DNA of 64,000 nt, taken from Candidatus Binataceae bacterium. GTDB lineage: Bacteria; Desulfobacterota; Binatia; Binatales; Binataceae. The translations under genes were made by a program, and so were the position numbers. Positions 34,102 to 42,175 of this stretch are shown one piece after another; positions within the stretch are counted from its first letter, which is position 1; every line of letters begins with the position of its first letter. The notes beneath the pieces were generated by a model. That model was not told where the DNA came from. It saw only the letters and a list, made by a program, of their open reading frames with translations, and searched no databases. The stretch is from positions 172,736-236,735 of the forward strand of contig DASRHP010000004.1 in NCBI GenBank assembly GCA_035650475.1, read 5' to 3'.

Positions 34102-35301
34102 ATGCCCGCGCCGCACTTTTTCGCGCAACGGCCCGAGGACATCGGCCTTAATCCGGACAAGGTCCGGGTGCTGTTCGATCGCGCGGAACGTGAAATCAAG
34201 GAAGGGCTGCTCCCCGCCTGTCAGCTTGCGATCGCGCGCAACGGCAAGATAGGCGCGATGGGCACGTTTGGCCGCGCGCGCCAGGGCGGGGTCGAGCGGC
34301 CGGCGACCGCGGCGACCCTATTCGACATCATGTCGTGCACCAAGGCGATCACGTCGGCAGCGGCATGGCTGTTGGTCCAGGAGGGCAAGCTCAGCCCTGC
34401 CGATCGCGTGGTGAAGTTCGTCCCCGAGTTCGGCACCAACGGCAAGGACGCGGTAACGCTGGAGCATCTGCTCACTCACACTTCGGCGATTCCCACCGCG
34501 CCGGGCGCGCAGAAGGAATGGTCCAACAGGGAGCGGCGGCTCGCGCGCTTCGCGCAGTGGCGGCTCGAGCATCCGCCGGGCGAGCGTTTCACCTATCATA
34601 TCCAGGCCAACTTCTGGCCGCTCGCCGAGATTATCGAGCGCATAAGCGGACTGGACTTGCGCGCGTTCGTCCGCATCCGGATCGCGGAGCCCCTCGGCCT
34701 GCCCGATCTCAGGATAGGCATTCCGCACGCGCTCAACGAGCGCGTCGCGGAGGTGGCGTGGGTCGGCGAGCCGGCGCGCGAGGAGGACTACCGCCAGCTC
34801 GGAATTGCACCGCCACGCGTCGCGATGGCCGCGCTCAACGAGGCGATGATCCTCGAATTCAATGAGCCCGAGGTGCGCGAGGCGGGCTCGCCCGCCGGCG
34901 GCGGTATCACCACTGCCGGCGATCTCGCGCTCTTCTACCAGGCGCTGTTGCACGACGGGCGCTCGTACGACGGCAAGCAGATTTGGGAGCCGGCGATGCT
35001 GCGTGACGCGCTCCGCATCCGCAACCCGCACTTCAAGGATCCGCAGCGGGGAATGCTGGCCAATCGCGCGCTGGGCGTCGTGATCGCGGGCGACGACGGC
35101 AAGGCCAACCTGCGCGGATTCGGCCGCACCAATTCGCCGGCGACCTTTGGCCATCCGGGCTTCGGCGGCCAGATCGGATGGGCCGATCCGGCGAGCGGGA
35201 TTTCGTTCGCCTATTTGACCAACGGCTTCGACCGCAACGACCTGCGCGAGGGCCGGCGCAGCGTCGCGCTGGCGAGCCTTGCCGGGGCGTGCGCGTTGTG
35301 A
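34102..35301 (+). CDS. Serine beta-lactamase-fold hydrolase
   Basis: A 399-residue penicillin-binding-protein-like serine hydrolase (class C beta-lactamase/esterase EstB fold). The catalytic SxxK is Ser78-Cys-Thr-Lys81, with the Tyr region at FTYHIQANF and the third element HPGFGGQIGW late in the chain. The family covers esterases, lactonases and peptidases; I would not call antibiotic resistance. No signal peptide is seen, so it is probably cytoplasmic. The ATG at 34102 has AAGAGGAGGG upstream. It starts the stretch leading into the aromatic-degradation block. Confidence 0.88.
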   Translation: MPAPHFFAQRPEDIGLNPDKVRVLFDRAEREIKEGLLPACQLAIARNGKIGAMGTFGRARQGGVERPATAATLFDIMSCTKAITSAAAWLLVQEGKLSPADRVVKFVPEFGTNGKDAVTLEHLLTHTSAIPTAPGAQKEWSNRERRLARFAQWRLEHPPGERFTYHIQANFWPLAEIIERISGLDLRAFVRIRIAEPLGLPDLRIGIPHALNERVAEVAWVGEPAREEDYRQLGIAPPRVAMAALNEAMILEFNEPEVREAGSPAGGGITTAGDLALFYQALLHDGRSYDGKQIWEPAMLRDALRIRNPHFKDPQRGMLANRALGVVIAGDDGKANLRGFGRTNSPATFGHPGFGGQIGWADPASGISFAYLTNGFDRNDLREGRRSVALASLAGACAL

Positions 35302-35363
35302 ACCGCGGCGCAGTTAGACACAGCGCGTGACGCGGTCGATGATCGTGTGCGACGGAGCAAAGC

Positions 35364-36572
35364 GTGAGCGGCAGGATGGAGCCACAAGGCGGGCCGACCG
35401 CGCAGCCCGGCCTGGTTGACGCCGCGAGGGCGCTCGCCTGCGTCTTGCGCGAGCGCGCGGCCGAGGCCAATCAGTTGCGCCGGCTCCCCGACGCAACGTG
35501 GAAGGATCTGGTCGACGCCGGAATCGTGCGCGGGCTTCAGCCGGCGCGCTGGGGCGGGCGCGAGGCCCATCCCAGGGAGTTCTACGCCGCGGTGAGCGAG
35601 GTCGCGCGTGCCGAGGGATGCGCGGGGTGGGTCGCCGGAATCATCGGCGTCCATCCGTGGCAGACCGCGCTCTTTCCGAAACAGACGCAGGAGGAGATGT
35701 GGGGCGCGGACCCGACGACGATGAACTCGTCCTCGTACGCGCCCACCGGCAAGGCCGAGCGGGTCGCGGGCGGCTACCGTTTGAGCGGCCGCTGGTCATT
35801 CTCCAGCGGATGCGACCATTGCAAATGGGTCAACCTCGGCGCCATTGTCGGCACCGTAATCGTGGAAGGGCGCGAGATGCCGGATTTCCGCTCCTTCCTG
35901 CTGCCGCGCGCGGATTACCGAATCGATGACAACTGGCACGTATCCGGGCTGTCCGGCACCGGCAGCAAGGACATCGTGGTCGATAACGCATTCGTGCCCG
36001 ACCATCGCAGCCAGTCGCACTGGGACTACACGCTGGGACGGCCGTTGCCCGGATGGGAACTGAATCCGGGGCCGCTCTACCGGCTGCCGTGGGCCGTGAT
36101 TTTCATCAGCGCGCTGAGCGCGGGCGCGCTCGGCGCGTCGCTCGGCTTTCTCGACACCTGGGTCGAAATTGCGCGCACGCGCAAAGCCGGTTTCGGCGCG
36201 GACTTCAGGGACGATCCTTACGCTCAGAAGCTGCTGGCCGAAGCGAGCTACACGATCAATGCCGGCGTACTAAGACTCTATCAGGATTGCGACGAGATGA
36301 TGGAAATGGCGCGCGCGGGCGAGCCGTTTTCGCTCAAGCACCGCGCTCGCTTCCGTTATGACGCGGCGCGCTCAGCAGAGCTCGCGGCGGAGGCGGTTGA
36401 ACGCCTGTACGCAGCGGCCGGCGGACGTGCGATCTTTCTCGACCATCCGCTCCAGCGCCGCTACCAGGACGTCAAGGCGATGATGGGGCATGTCGGGCTC
36501 AACGCGAATATCCCTGGCAAGTTCCTGGGCATGATGGAGCTCGGCCTGCCGGTGCTGAACCCGCTGTTGTGA
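35364..36572 (+). CDS. Acyl-CoA-dehydrogenase-fold flavin monooxygenase (HsaA/HpaH-type)
   Basis: A 402-residue group D flavin monooxygenase-like enzyme. It has the ACAD fold but with monooxygenase features: SSGCDHCKWV near 151-160, and the DNWHVSGLSGTGSKDIVVD segment near 190-208. HsaA and 4-hydroxyphenylacetate 3-hydroxylase hydroxylate phenols next to an OH. A paralogue is encoded at 37052, and an extradiol dioxygenase is close. GTG start at 35364; a weak Shine-Dalgarno is present. It converges on the cupin gene with only 6 bp between the stops. Confidence 0.88.
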   Translation: MSGRMEPQGGPTAQPGLVDAARALACVLRERAAEANQLRRLPDATWKDLVDAGIVRGLQPARWGGREAHPREFYAAVSEVARAEGCAGWVAGIIGVHPWQTALFPKQTQEEMWGADPTTMNSSSYAPTGKAERVAGGYRLSGRWSFSSGCDHCKWVNLGAIVGTVIVEGREMPDFRSFLLPRADYRIDDNWHVSGLSGTGSKDIVVDNAFVPDHRSQSHWDYTLGRPLPGWELNPGPLYRLPWAVIFISALSAGALGASLGFLDTWVEIARTRKAGFGADFRDDPYAQKLLAEASYTINAGVLRLYQDCDEMMEMARAGEPFSLKHRARFRYDAARSAELAAEAVERLYAAAGGRAIFLDHPLQRRYQDVKAMMGHVGLNANIPGKFLGMMELGLPVLNPLL

Positions 36573-36578
36573 GGCCGG

Positions 36579-36959
36579 CTACTGGACCTGCCAAGGCAGC
36601 GGCAGTTCGGCGCCGTCCCCGGTACGCACGCGGACCGGCGCCATCCCGAGTGCCGCGATCAATTCCATATCGTCCGCACCCGTGTTGATGATCTGATGCA
36701 CCGCGTCGTGCGGCAGGACGAGCGTGCTGTTCGGCCCGAAGCGAGTTTCGACGCCCTCGATGGTTACCTTGCCGGAGCCCTTCAGGATTACGATCACCTC
36801 TTCGCAGGCGTGGCGATGAACGGGTGTCGAGCCGCCGGCCACGATCGTCTGCTTCCAGACTTCCATCGTTTTCAGGCCCTGGCGGGCATCGGCGACGGTC
36901 TGATGGTTGATTCCGGGAATCGCGAAGTGGGGAACCTTGTTGTTATCGACGACCGGCAT
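36579..36959 (-). CDS. Small single-domain cupin protein
   Basis: A 126-residue cupin. Cupin motif 1 is PVHRHACEEVIVILKGSG near residues 46-63 (two His and a Glu as metal ligands) and motif 2 is LPHDAVHQIINTG near 88-100. Such small cupins bind Fe or Mn and act as dioxygenases or isomerases, or only as ligand binders. It sits inside the ring-cleavage block, co-directional with the monooxygenase at 37052, whose start is far upstream. ATG at 36959 with GAGGAAGAA. Confidence 0.85.
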   Translation of the reverse strand: MPVVDNNKVPHFAIPGINHQTVADARQGLKTMEVWKQTIVAGGSTPVHRHACEEVIVILKGSGKVTIEGVETRFGPNSTLVLPHDAVHQIINTGADDMELIAALGMAPVRVRTGDGAELPLPWQVQ

Positions 36960-37051
36960 GATCTTCTTCCTCTTGTTGGGAGCGCGGGTTCCGCGAGTAA
37001 CGTCCTCGCGAGCTTTCAGTTTTTCACGGGTGGAGTCAATCTTAGACAGGG

Positions 37052-38263
37052 TCAACGCGCCGCGGCCTGAGGCTCGCGACGCTCTGGCGCGAATATTCCG
37101 CCCGGCGCGGCTTCCGGATCAAGCAGAAACCGCCCATAGTCGGTCAGCGCGGCGTCGAAGTCCGCGCCCCCATGCTGGCTCATCGCATGGATGTCGCGCA
37201 GGTTTCGCTGCACCGGACTCGAGTCGAACAGCGCATGCGCTCCGCTGGCGCGCCATAACCGGTCGACCGCGCGCACGCACAGCTCCAGCGCGTAAACGGC
37301 GTCGAACCTGGTCCGGTAGAACCCGGCCGGATCCATCCGGCGCCGCTCCCTTGCGACGCGCTCCATCTCGGCGAAGTCGCGTTTGAAGAGCAGCAGCGCG
37401 CTGTCAATCTCGGCTGACGCCTCGGCCAGGCGGGCCATCGAAAGCGTCCGCTCGCGCAGTTTGTCGCCGCTGTAGGCGCCGATCCGCTTCAACGTCGTCT
37501 TCCGATAGTCCTCGCGCGCGGAGAGCGCGGGTCCGAATGCATGCACGCATACGACCCAGGTGAACAGCGGAAGAAAGGGTATCCAGTAAAGAGGAACGCT
37601 ATTGACGGAGCGCCCGGGCGGATCGTCGGCGTTAACTTCGCGGAATGTGACCGAATGATAATCGGGGACGAACTCGTGATCGACGACAATTTCCTTGCTC
37701 CCCGTCGCCTTCATCCCCGCCACATACCAGTTGTCGTTGATTACATACTGTTTGTTTGAAACGAGGAAGAACGCTTCCCGCCCCGGCTCGCCGTCGATGC
37801 GGCTGGCAACGATCGCCCATCCACAATGATCAACACCCGAGGAGAACGGCCAGTGGCCGGTAAGCTCGAACCCGCCCTTGACGCTGCGCACGGTGCCGAC
37901 CGGCGCGAATGAGGACGAGATGAGCGTTTCGGGGTCCGGGCCCCATACGTCGTCCTGCGCGCGCGGATCCATCTGCGCAAGCAGATGGTTATGGACGCTC
38001 AACAGCAGCGCGACCCACGCGGTGGACGAGCAGACCGCGCCCATCTCGATGGCGACCTCATAAGCCGGCGTCGGCATCCATTCGAAACCGCCGTAGCGTT
38101 TCGGCACAAACCAGCGGAAGAATCCCGCCGCGTGCAATTCGTCCATCGTTTCGCCTGGGATGCGGCGCGCTTGTTCGGCGGCTTCGACGCGCGCGGCCAG
38201 CTTCGGGAAAAGCCCACGCACCGCTTCGACCACTGAGGATTCGTTCGGTCGTGCATCGCGCAT
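37052..38263 (-). CDS. HsaA-type flavin monooxygenase (paralogue)
   Basis: A 403-residue homologue of the monooxygenase at 35364 and probably its functional partner in ring hydroxylation. It shares the SSGVDHCGWAIV and NDNWYVAGMKATGSKEIVVDHEFVPD segments typical of the HsaA/3-hydroxylase group. The ATG at 38263 has AAGGAG 8 bases upstream. The extradiol dioxygenase gene lies 63 bp upstream on the same strand, so the two are probably in one unit, as hsaA and hsaC are in steroid degraders. No flavin reductase (hsaB-like) is visible in the window. Confidence 0.9.
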   Translation of the reverse strand: MRDARPNESSVVEAVRGLFPKLAARVEAAEQARRIPGETMDELHAAGFFRWFVPKRYGGFEWMPTPAYEVAIEMGAVCSSTAWVALLLSVHNHLLAQMDPRAQDDVWGPDPETLISSSFAPVGTVRSVKGGFELTGHWPFSSGVDHCGWAIVASRIDGEPGREAFFLVSNKQYVINDNWYVAGMKATGSKEIVVDHEFVPDYHSVTFREVNADDPPGRSVNSVPLYWIPFLPLFTWVVCVHAFGPALSAREDYRKTTLKRIGAYSGDKLRERTLSMARLAEASAEIDSALLLFKRDFAEMERVARERRRMDPAGFYRTRFDAVYALELCVRAVDRLWRASGAHALFDSSPVQRNLRDIHAMSQHGGADFDAALTDYGRFLLDPEAAPGGIFAPERREPQAAAR

Positions 38264-38326
38264 CGCAATTGCTCCTTCGCCGTCGCGCCGCGCGGGCGCC
38301 GCCGGCATGAAACGGAAGTCCGTTGG

Positions 38327-39220
38327 TCAGGACTCCCCTTCCAGCCCGAATCCGCCGGCTTCCGGATGATGGCCGAAGACGTCTTCGACGTAGTATTCCG
38401 ACTGATGAGTCGCGGGCCGCCCTGCCCAGCCGTACTCGAACATCCATCCCGACGGATTGCGGAAGTAGAATGAGAACATGTGGTCGTTGGAATGCTTGCC
38501 CAGATTAATCGTGACGGGGATCTTTTCCTGCCGCACGATTTCGTGAGTAAGGCCGACGTCGTCGAGGTTGTCCACTTCGATCATCAGGTGGTTGATGCGG
38601 CGTTTCTCGGGGCCGATGCCGAAGGCAACCGTATGGTCGCGCTCATTGCAATGCATGAAGACCGGGGTGATCACATGCTTGCCGATGCGGATCTTGTATT
38701 CGACCCCGCCGCGCATCCCCAATGCCATGAAGAAGCGGCGGGCCGCCGCGACGTCGTTTTCCCGAATTATGCAGTGGCCGAGTCCGCCGCTTCCGGTCTT
38801 GAACCGTCCGTGCATCCGCCGGCCCGGGTGGAACGGCTTGGAGGCCTGTATTTCGGGCCCGTGGAAAATTTCGATCGGATTGCCGGCCGGGTCGCTCAGC
38901 TTCATCACTTCGAGCACGCGCCGCTCGTTCGCCTCGTCCTCCGAACCTACGCGGTACTTGATTCCGGCCTCCGCGAGCTGGCGCTGCATCTGCTGGAATT
39001 CGTCGGGCCCGGCGACTCTGAAGCCGAGGTATTCGAGGTCGTCGCTGCCGTTGGCGTGGACGACCAGGCGATGGTGCCAGTAGTCCATTCGCAGGTAGCA
39101 TCGGTCAGGTTCGCCGTCGTCGGCGAGTTCCATACCCACGATCCGGGTCGCAAAGGCCTTCCATTCGTCGAGGCTTTTCACCCCGATTCCCACGTAGCTC
39201 AATTCGGTTACCTGGACCAT
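38327..39220 (-). CDS. Extradiol (type I, VOC) ring-cleavage dioxygenase
   Basis: A 297-residue two-domain extradiol dioxygenase of the BphC/HsaC class. The three Fe ligands are visible in the C-terminal domain: His149 (GLGHCIIREND), His211 (RINHLMIEV) and Glu262 (WMFEYGW). His196 and Tyr252 fit the conserved acid-base and substrate positions. It cleaves a catechol next to one hydroxyl. Downstream on the same strand are the monooxygenase that would make the catechol (37052) and upstream an FAH-type hydrolase, a meta-cleavage arrangement. Confidence 0.93.
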   Translation of the reverse strand: MVQVTELSYVGIGVKSLDEWKAFATRIVGMELADDGEPDRCYLRMDYWHHRLVVHANGSDDLEYLGFRVAGPDEFQQMQRQLAEAGIKYRVGSEDEANERRVLEVMKLSDPAGNPIEIFHGPEIQASKPFHPGRRMHGRFKTGSGGLGHCIIRENDVAAARRFFMALGMRGGVEYKIRIGKHVITPVFMHCNERDHTVAFGIGPEKRRINHLMIEVDNLDDVGLTHEIVRQEKIPVTINLGKHSNDHMFSFYFRNPSGWMFEYGWAGRPATHQSEYYVEDVFGHHPEAGGFGLEGES

Positions 39221-39271
39221 TGTTTCCTCCTGAGCGGCGCGCCGCCGCCGTGCGGAATCCGGATTGTATAT

Positions 39272-40126
39272 TCAGTTGCTATTTGGCTTTTTGAAATCAG
39301 AGCCCAGGGCTACGCGGCGCACCGAATCCGCAGTGGTCGGCTGGTGGCCGACGCGATGGGCCGGCGCCGGAATTTCCGCCACCGTGTTGCTCAGGCGTCC
39401 CACGCCGCTGACCTCGACTTCAACCAGGTCCCCCGGCTTCATCGGGCGCGAATTCGCCGGCGTTCCGGTCAGGATGATGTCGCCCGCAAGCAGCGTGATA
39501 TGCCGGCACAGGTCGGCAAGCAGGTAATCGATTCCGAACAGCATCTCCTCGCCGACGTTGCCGTGCTGCACCTCCCGGCCATTGAGGTAAGTGCGCAGCG
39601 TCGCCTTGCGGACATCGACGCCGCGCACGACGCCCGGGCCGATCGGGCAGAAACCATCCATCCCTTTGACCCGCAGCATCGAGTTCATGTCAGTCTCGCG
39701 AAAATCGTGGCATCCGACGTCGTTGGCCGGCGCGAAGCCGGCCAGGTAGTCCCATACTTCCTCGGGTCTGAGATTGCGCATCGGCTTGGCCACGACCGCC
39801 GCGATTTCTCCTTCGTAGTTGAGATACTGGCAACCGGCCGGGCGATTCAGGATTCCCCGATGCGAGTTGAGCGCGGTGGTCGGCTTTTGAAAGTAGGTCG
39901 GCGTGACCTGCTGCGGGGCGTTGAATTCGACCCGCCGTGATTCGTAGTTCAGGTGCACACAGATGATTTTTGAGGGCTTGCATGGGGGCAGATATACGGC
40001 CTGCGCCTCGGGGATGCGGCGCCCGTCGCCCAGAAGCAGGGTGTCGCCCGACGGACGTACCCACTTGGCCTGGCCTTCGTGCAGGATGCGCCGCCATTCC
40101 TCCCGCTCACCTGTCAGCACGCTCAT
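39272..40126 (-). CDS. Fumarylacetoacetate hydrolase-family protein
   Basis: A 284-residue FAH-superfamily enzyme. The metal site is seen at NYEGEIAAVV near residues 102-111 and the later GDIILTGTP and KPGD segments. Family members cleave or hydrate products of meta-cleavage (HpaG/HpaI, oxalocrotonate decarboxylase, acylpyruvase). It lies 51 bp upstream of the extradiol dioxygenase on the same strand and 16 bp downstream of the TetR gene, so all probably form one regulated operon. Confidence 0.9.
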   Translation of the reverse strand: MSVLTGEREEWRRILHEGQAKWVRPSGDTLLLGDGRRIPEAQAVYLPPCKPSKIICVHLNYESRRVEFNAPQQVTPTYFQKPTTALNSHRGILNRPAGCQYLNYEGEIAAVVAKPMRNLRPEEVWDYLAGFAPANDVGCHDFRETDMNSMLRVKGMDGFCPIGPGVVRGVDVRKATLRTYLNGREVQHGNVGEEMLFGIDYLLADLCRHITLLAGDIILTGTPANSRPMKPGDLVEVEVSGVGRLSNTVAEIPAPAHRVGHQPTTADSVRRVALGSDFKKPNSN

Positions 40127-40142
40127 GGCCGCTCCTTTTTTT

Positions 40143-40889
40143 TCACCCGGGAACTAAGTCAGTCCCGCGTTTGACTTTTGATGTTCGAGGGCGCGATCGC
40201 TGCTCCGGCGCCCGCTGCGCGGGGTTTCGCATCTTGCGCGGCATCGCGCATCGCAGATGAAGGCCGATCGATTCGCGCAGCCACTTTTCGGATTCCGCGC
40301 GCGAATGCGCCCCGCCCAGCCACGTTTTCAGCGTGAAGATGTAGAGCGCGAAACAATTGCGGGCGAGCGCAAGCGCGGGAACGTCCTTCGCGAATTCGTG
40401 GCGCGCCTGGGCTTGCTCGATGACGGCCGCCATCCGCGCGTACCAGCCGCGCAGAAACGCGTCGGTACGCTCCTTCAGCCGCCGCTCGACGAAGGTCAGC
40501 TCCTTGACGAAGACGCGCGCCAGTTCGGGATCGGGCTCGTGATAACGAATCGCGGCGTTGAAGACGTGCAGGAGCTGGTCCAGCAGCGGAGCGTCACCCG
40601 GCATGCTCGCGAAAGCCGCGTCGAGCGTGCTGCCGAGCTCTTCGAGGAAAATTTCAACCAGCAGCTCCTCTTTGCTGCTGGTGTAGAGAAAGAGCGTGCC
40701 CGCGCCGATATCGGCGCGCTCGGCGATGTCGCGGGTGCGGGTGGCCTTGAAGCCGCGGCGGGCGAATAGCTCGCGCGCGGCGCGCTTGATGGCGCCGAGC
40801 TTTTCGCGCTTCTTGCGTTCGGTTCGGCTGAGCGGCGCATCCGCCTCGGACGGCTCGTGCGGCGTGCGCTCGGCGATGAGGGGTGCCAT
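40143..40889 (-). CDS. TetR-family transcriptional regulator
   Basis: A 248-residue repressor-type regulator. The N-terminal helix-turn-helix lies at about residues 27-75 (AIKRAARELFARRGFKATRTRDIAERADIGAGTLF). The C-terminal ligand domain fits the usual 200-residue size, with an extra basic tail. It is first in the FAH-dioxygenase-monooxygenase unit and divergent from an LLM oxidoreductase gene. A near-palindrome directly upstream of its start may be its operator. The ligand is probably an aromatic or CoA intermediate of the pathway; that is inference. Confidence 0.9.
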   Translation of the reverse strand: MAPLIAERTPHEPSEADAPLSRTERKKREKLGAIKRAARELFARRGFKATRTRDIAERADIGAGTLFLYTSSKEELLVEIFLEELGSTLDAAFASMPGDAPLLDQLLHVFNAAIRYHEPDPELARVFVKELTFVERRLKERTDAFLRGWYARMAAVIEQAQARHEFAKDVPALALARNCFALYIFTLKTWLGGAHSRAESEKWLRESIGLHLRCAMPRKMRNPAQRAPEQRSRPRTSKVKRGTDLVPG

Positions 40890-40892
40890 CAG

Positions 40893-40910
40893 AAATGAGC
40901 CTGCTCAGTT
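40893..40910. promoter_or_regulatory. Candidate TetR operator
   Basis: An 18-bp near-palindrome AAaTGAGC-ct-GCTCAgTT starts 4 bp upstream of the TetR start codon. Its core half-sites TGAGC/GCTCA are perfect with a 2-bp centre. It sits in the 184-bp divergent region shared with the LLM gene at 41074. Size and position fit autoregulation by the TetR protein. Confidence 0.4.
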
Positions 40911-41073
40911 CTGGCCGGGCTCACAATGGGCCGCCACTCCGCTTATGTCAAGCCGCAAAGATCGGGCGGGCGCGCCGGCTGCGAGATTCTCGACGCTGAT
41001 CGGACTTCGTGCAAGTATGGGCGCGCAATTTTTGGGGGGCGGGCAAGCGAAAAATCTTGGGAGGACGAGAAAC

Positions 41074-42087
41074 ATGCTGAAAGCCGGCTATTTCCCATGC
41101 ACGCAGGATCCACCGCGCGGCGAGAATATCGGCAAGGTGCTGCGCGAGGCGATCGTTGAGGCGCAGGTCGCCGAGCAGAGCGGGTTCGACAGCTGCCTGT
41201 TCAGCGAACATCACCAGCAGGAAGACGCTTACATTCCCAACGTGATCCTGATGGCCGGGATGGTGGGCGTGAACACCACCAAAATCCGGGTCGGCACGTG
41301 CGTGACCCTGATTCCGCTCTGGCATCCGGTGCACGCCGCCGAGGACGCGGCGATCGTCGATCAGATAACCGGCGGGCGGATGATCCTGAGCGTCGGCGTC
41401 GGCTATCAGGAGCGCGACTTCAGCGCCTTCGGGCTCTCGATCAGCGAGCGCGCGGGCCGCAGCGAAGAGGGGGTCGAAGTCGTCAAGAAGTGCTGGACCG
41501 AAGAGCGCTTCTCCTATCGCGGCAAGTTCTACCAGCTCGACAACGTGATGATCACGCCCAAGCCGTTTCAGAAGCCGCGTCCGCCGATCTGGATGGCGGC
41601 GTGGACCAATGTCGGGCTCAAGCGCGCGGCGCGGATCGCCGACGCCTGGATCACCTCGCCGCTCGAACACGTGCAGGTGATCAAGCAATTCGCCAATCTC
41701 TACCGCGAGGAGACGCGCAAGCAGGGCAAGACTCCCTACCTTGTCCTGATGCGTGACGTGCTGGTTTCGGACTCGTGGGAGGCGGCGCGGCGCGAGAGCG
41801 AGCCGCTGATGTACACGCACAGGTTCTACTTCCGCAACAACGGCTACGCGATGGACGACGTGATAAAGAACGTCAAGTCGGAGGAACAGTGGACCTTCGA
41901 CGTCGCGGCGCCCAACCGCTTCATCGCGGGGTCGCCCAAGGACTGCCTCCAGCAACTCCAGATGTGGCAGAAAGAGGTGCAGCCGGATTACCTGGTCCTG
42001 CGTATGCGCCATCCGGGCGGCCCCTCGCACGAACGCGTCAAGCAGGCAATCTCGACCTTCGGGCGCGAGGTGCTGCCCAAACTGTGA
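41074..42087 (+). CDS. LLM-class flavin-dependent oxidoreductase
   Basis: A 337-residue luciferase-like protein. The beta-barrel motifs are SCLFSEHHQQ near 41-50, then the GGRMILSVGVGYQERDF loop near 103-119 that binds the flavin phosphate, and the RPPIWMAAW strand. The family uses reduced FMN or F420. The ATG at 41074 has GGGAGGA upstream. It is divergent from the TetR regulator of the meta-cleavage cluster, and its promoter may be under the same control. 88 bp downstream the molybdenum hydroxylase begins. Confidence 0.9.
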   Translation: MLKAGYFPCTQDPPRGENIGKVLREAIVEAQVAEQSGFDSCLFSEHHQQEDAYIPNVILMAGMVGVNTTKIRVGTCVTLIPLWHPVHAAEDAAIVDQITGGRMILSVGVGYQERDFSAFGLSISERAGRSEEGVEVVKKCWTEERFSYRGKFYQLDNVMITPKPFQKPRPPIWMAAWTNVGLKRAARIADAWITSPLEHVQVIKQFANLYREETRKQGKTPYLVLMRDVLVSDSWEAARRESEPLMYTHRFYFRNNGYAMDDVIKNVKSEEQWTFDVAAPNRFIAGSPKDCLQQLQMWQKEVQPDYLVLRMRHPGGPSHERVKQAISTFGREVLPKL

Positions 42088-42175
42088 CGCGGCGCCGAAT
42101 CGCTGGGATGAAAACGCTGGCGGGCTTATCACCGACGAGTCGGGCGGCGAGGGATCTCGCCGCGGAGGTGCGCGT

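Noticed and set aside
34102..35301. Beta-lactam resistance gene
   Set aside because: SxxK is present but the protein has no signal peptide and sits beside catabolic genes; esterase or lactonase roles are more likely.
38480..39940. Plus-strand open frame of about 486 codons across the dioxygenase and FAH genes
   Set aside because: Antisense shadow; the two minus-strand genes have complete catalytic motifs and good ribosome-binding sites.
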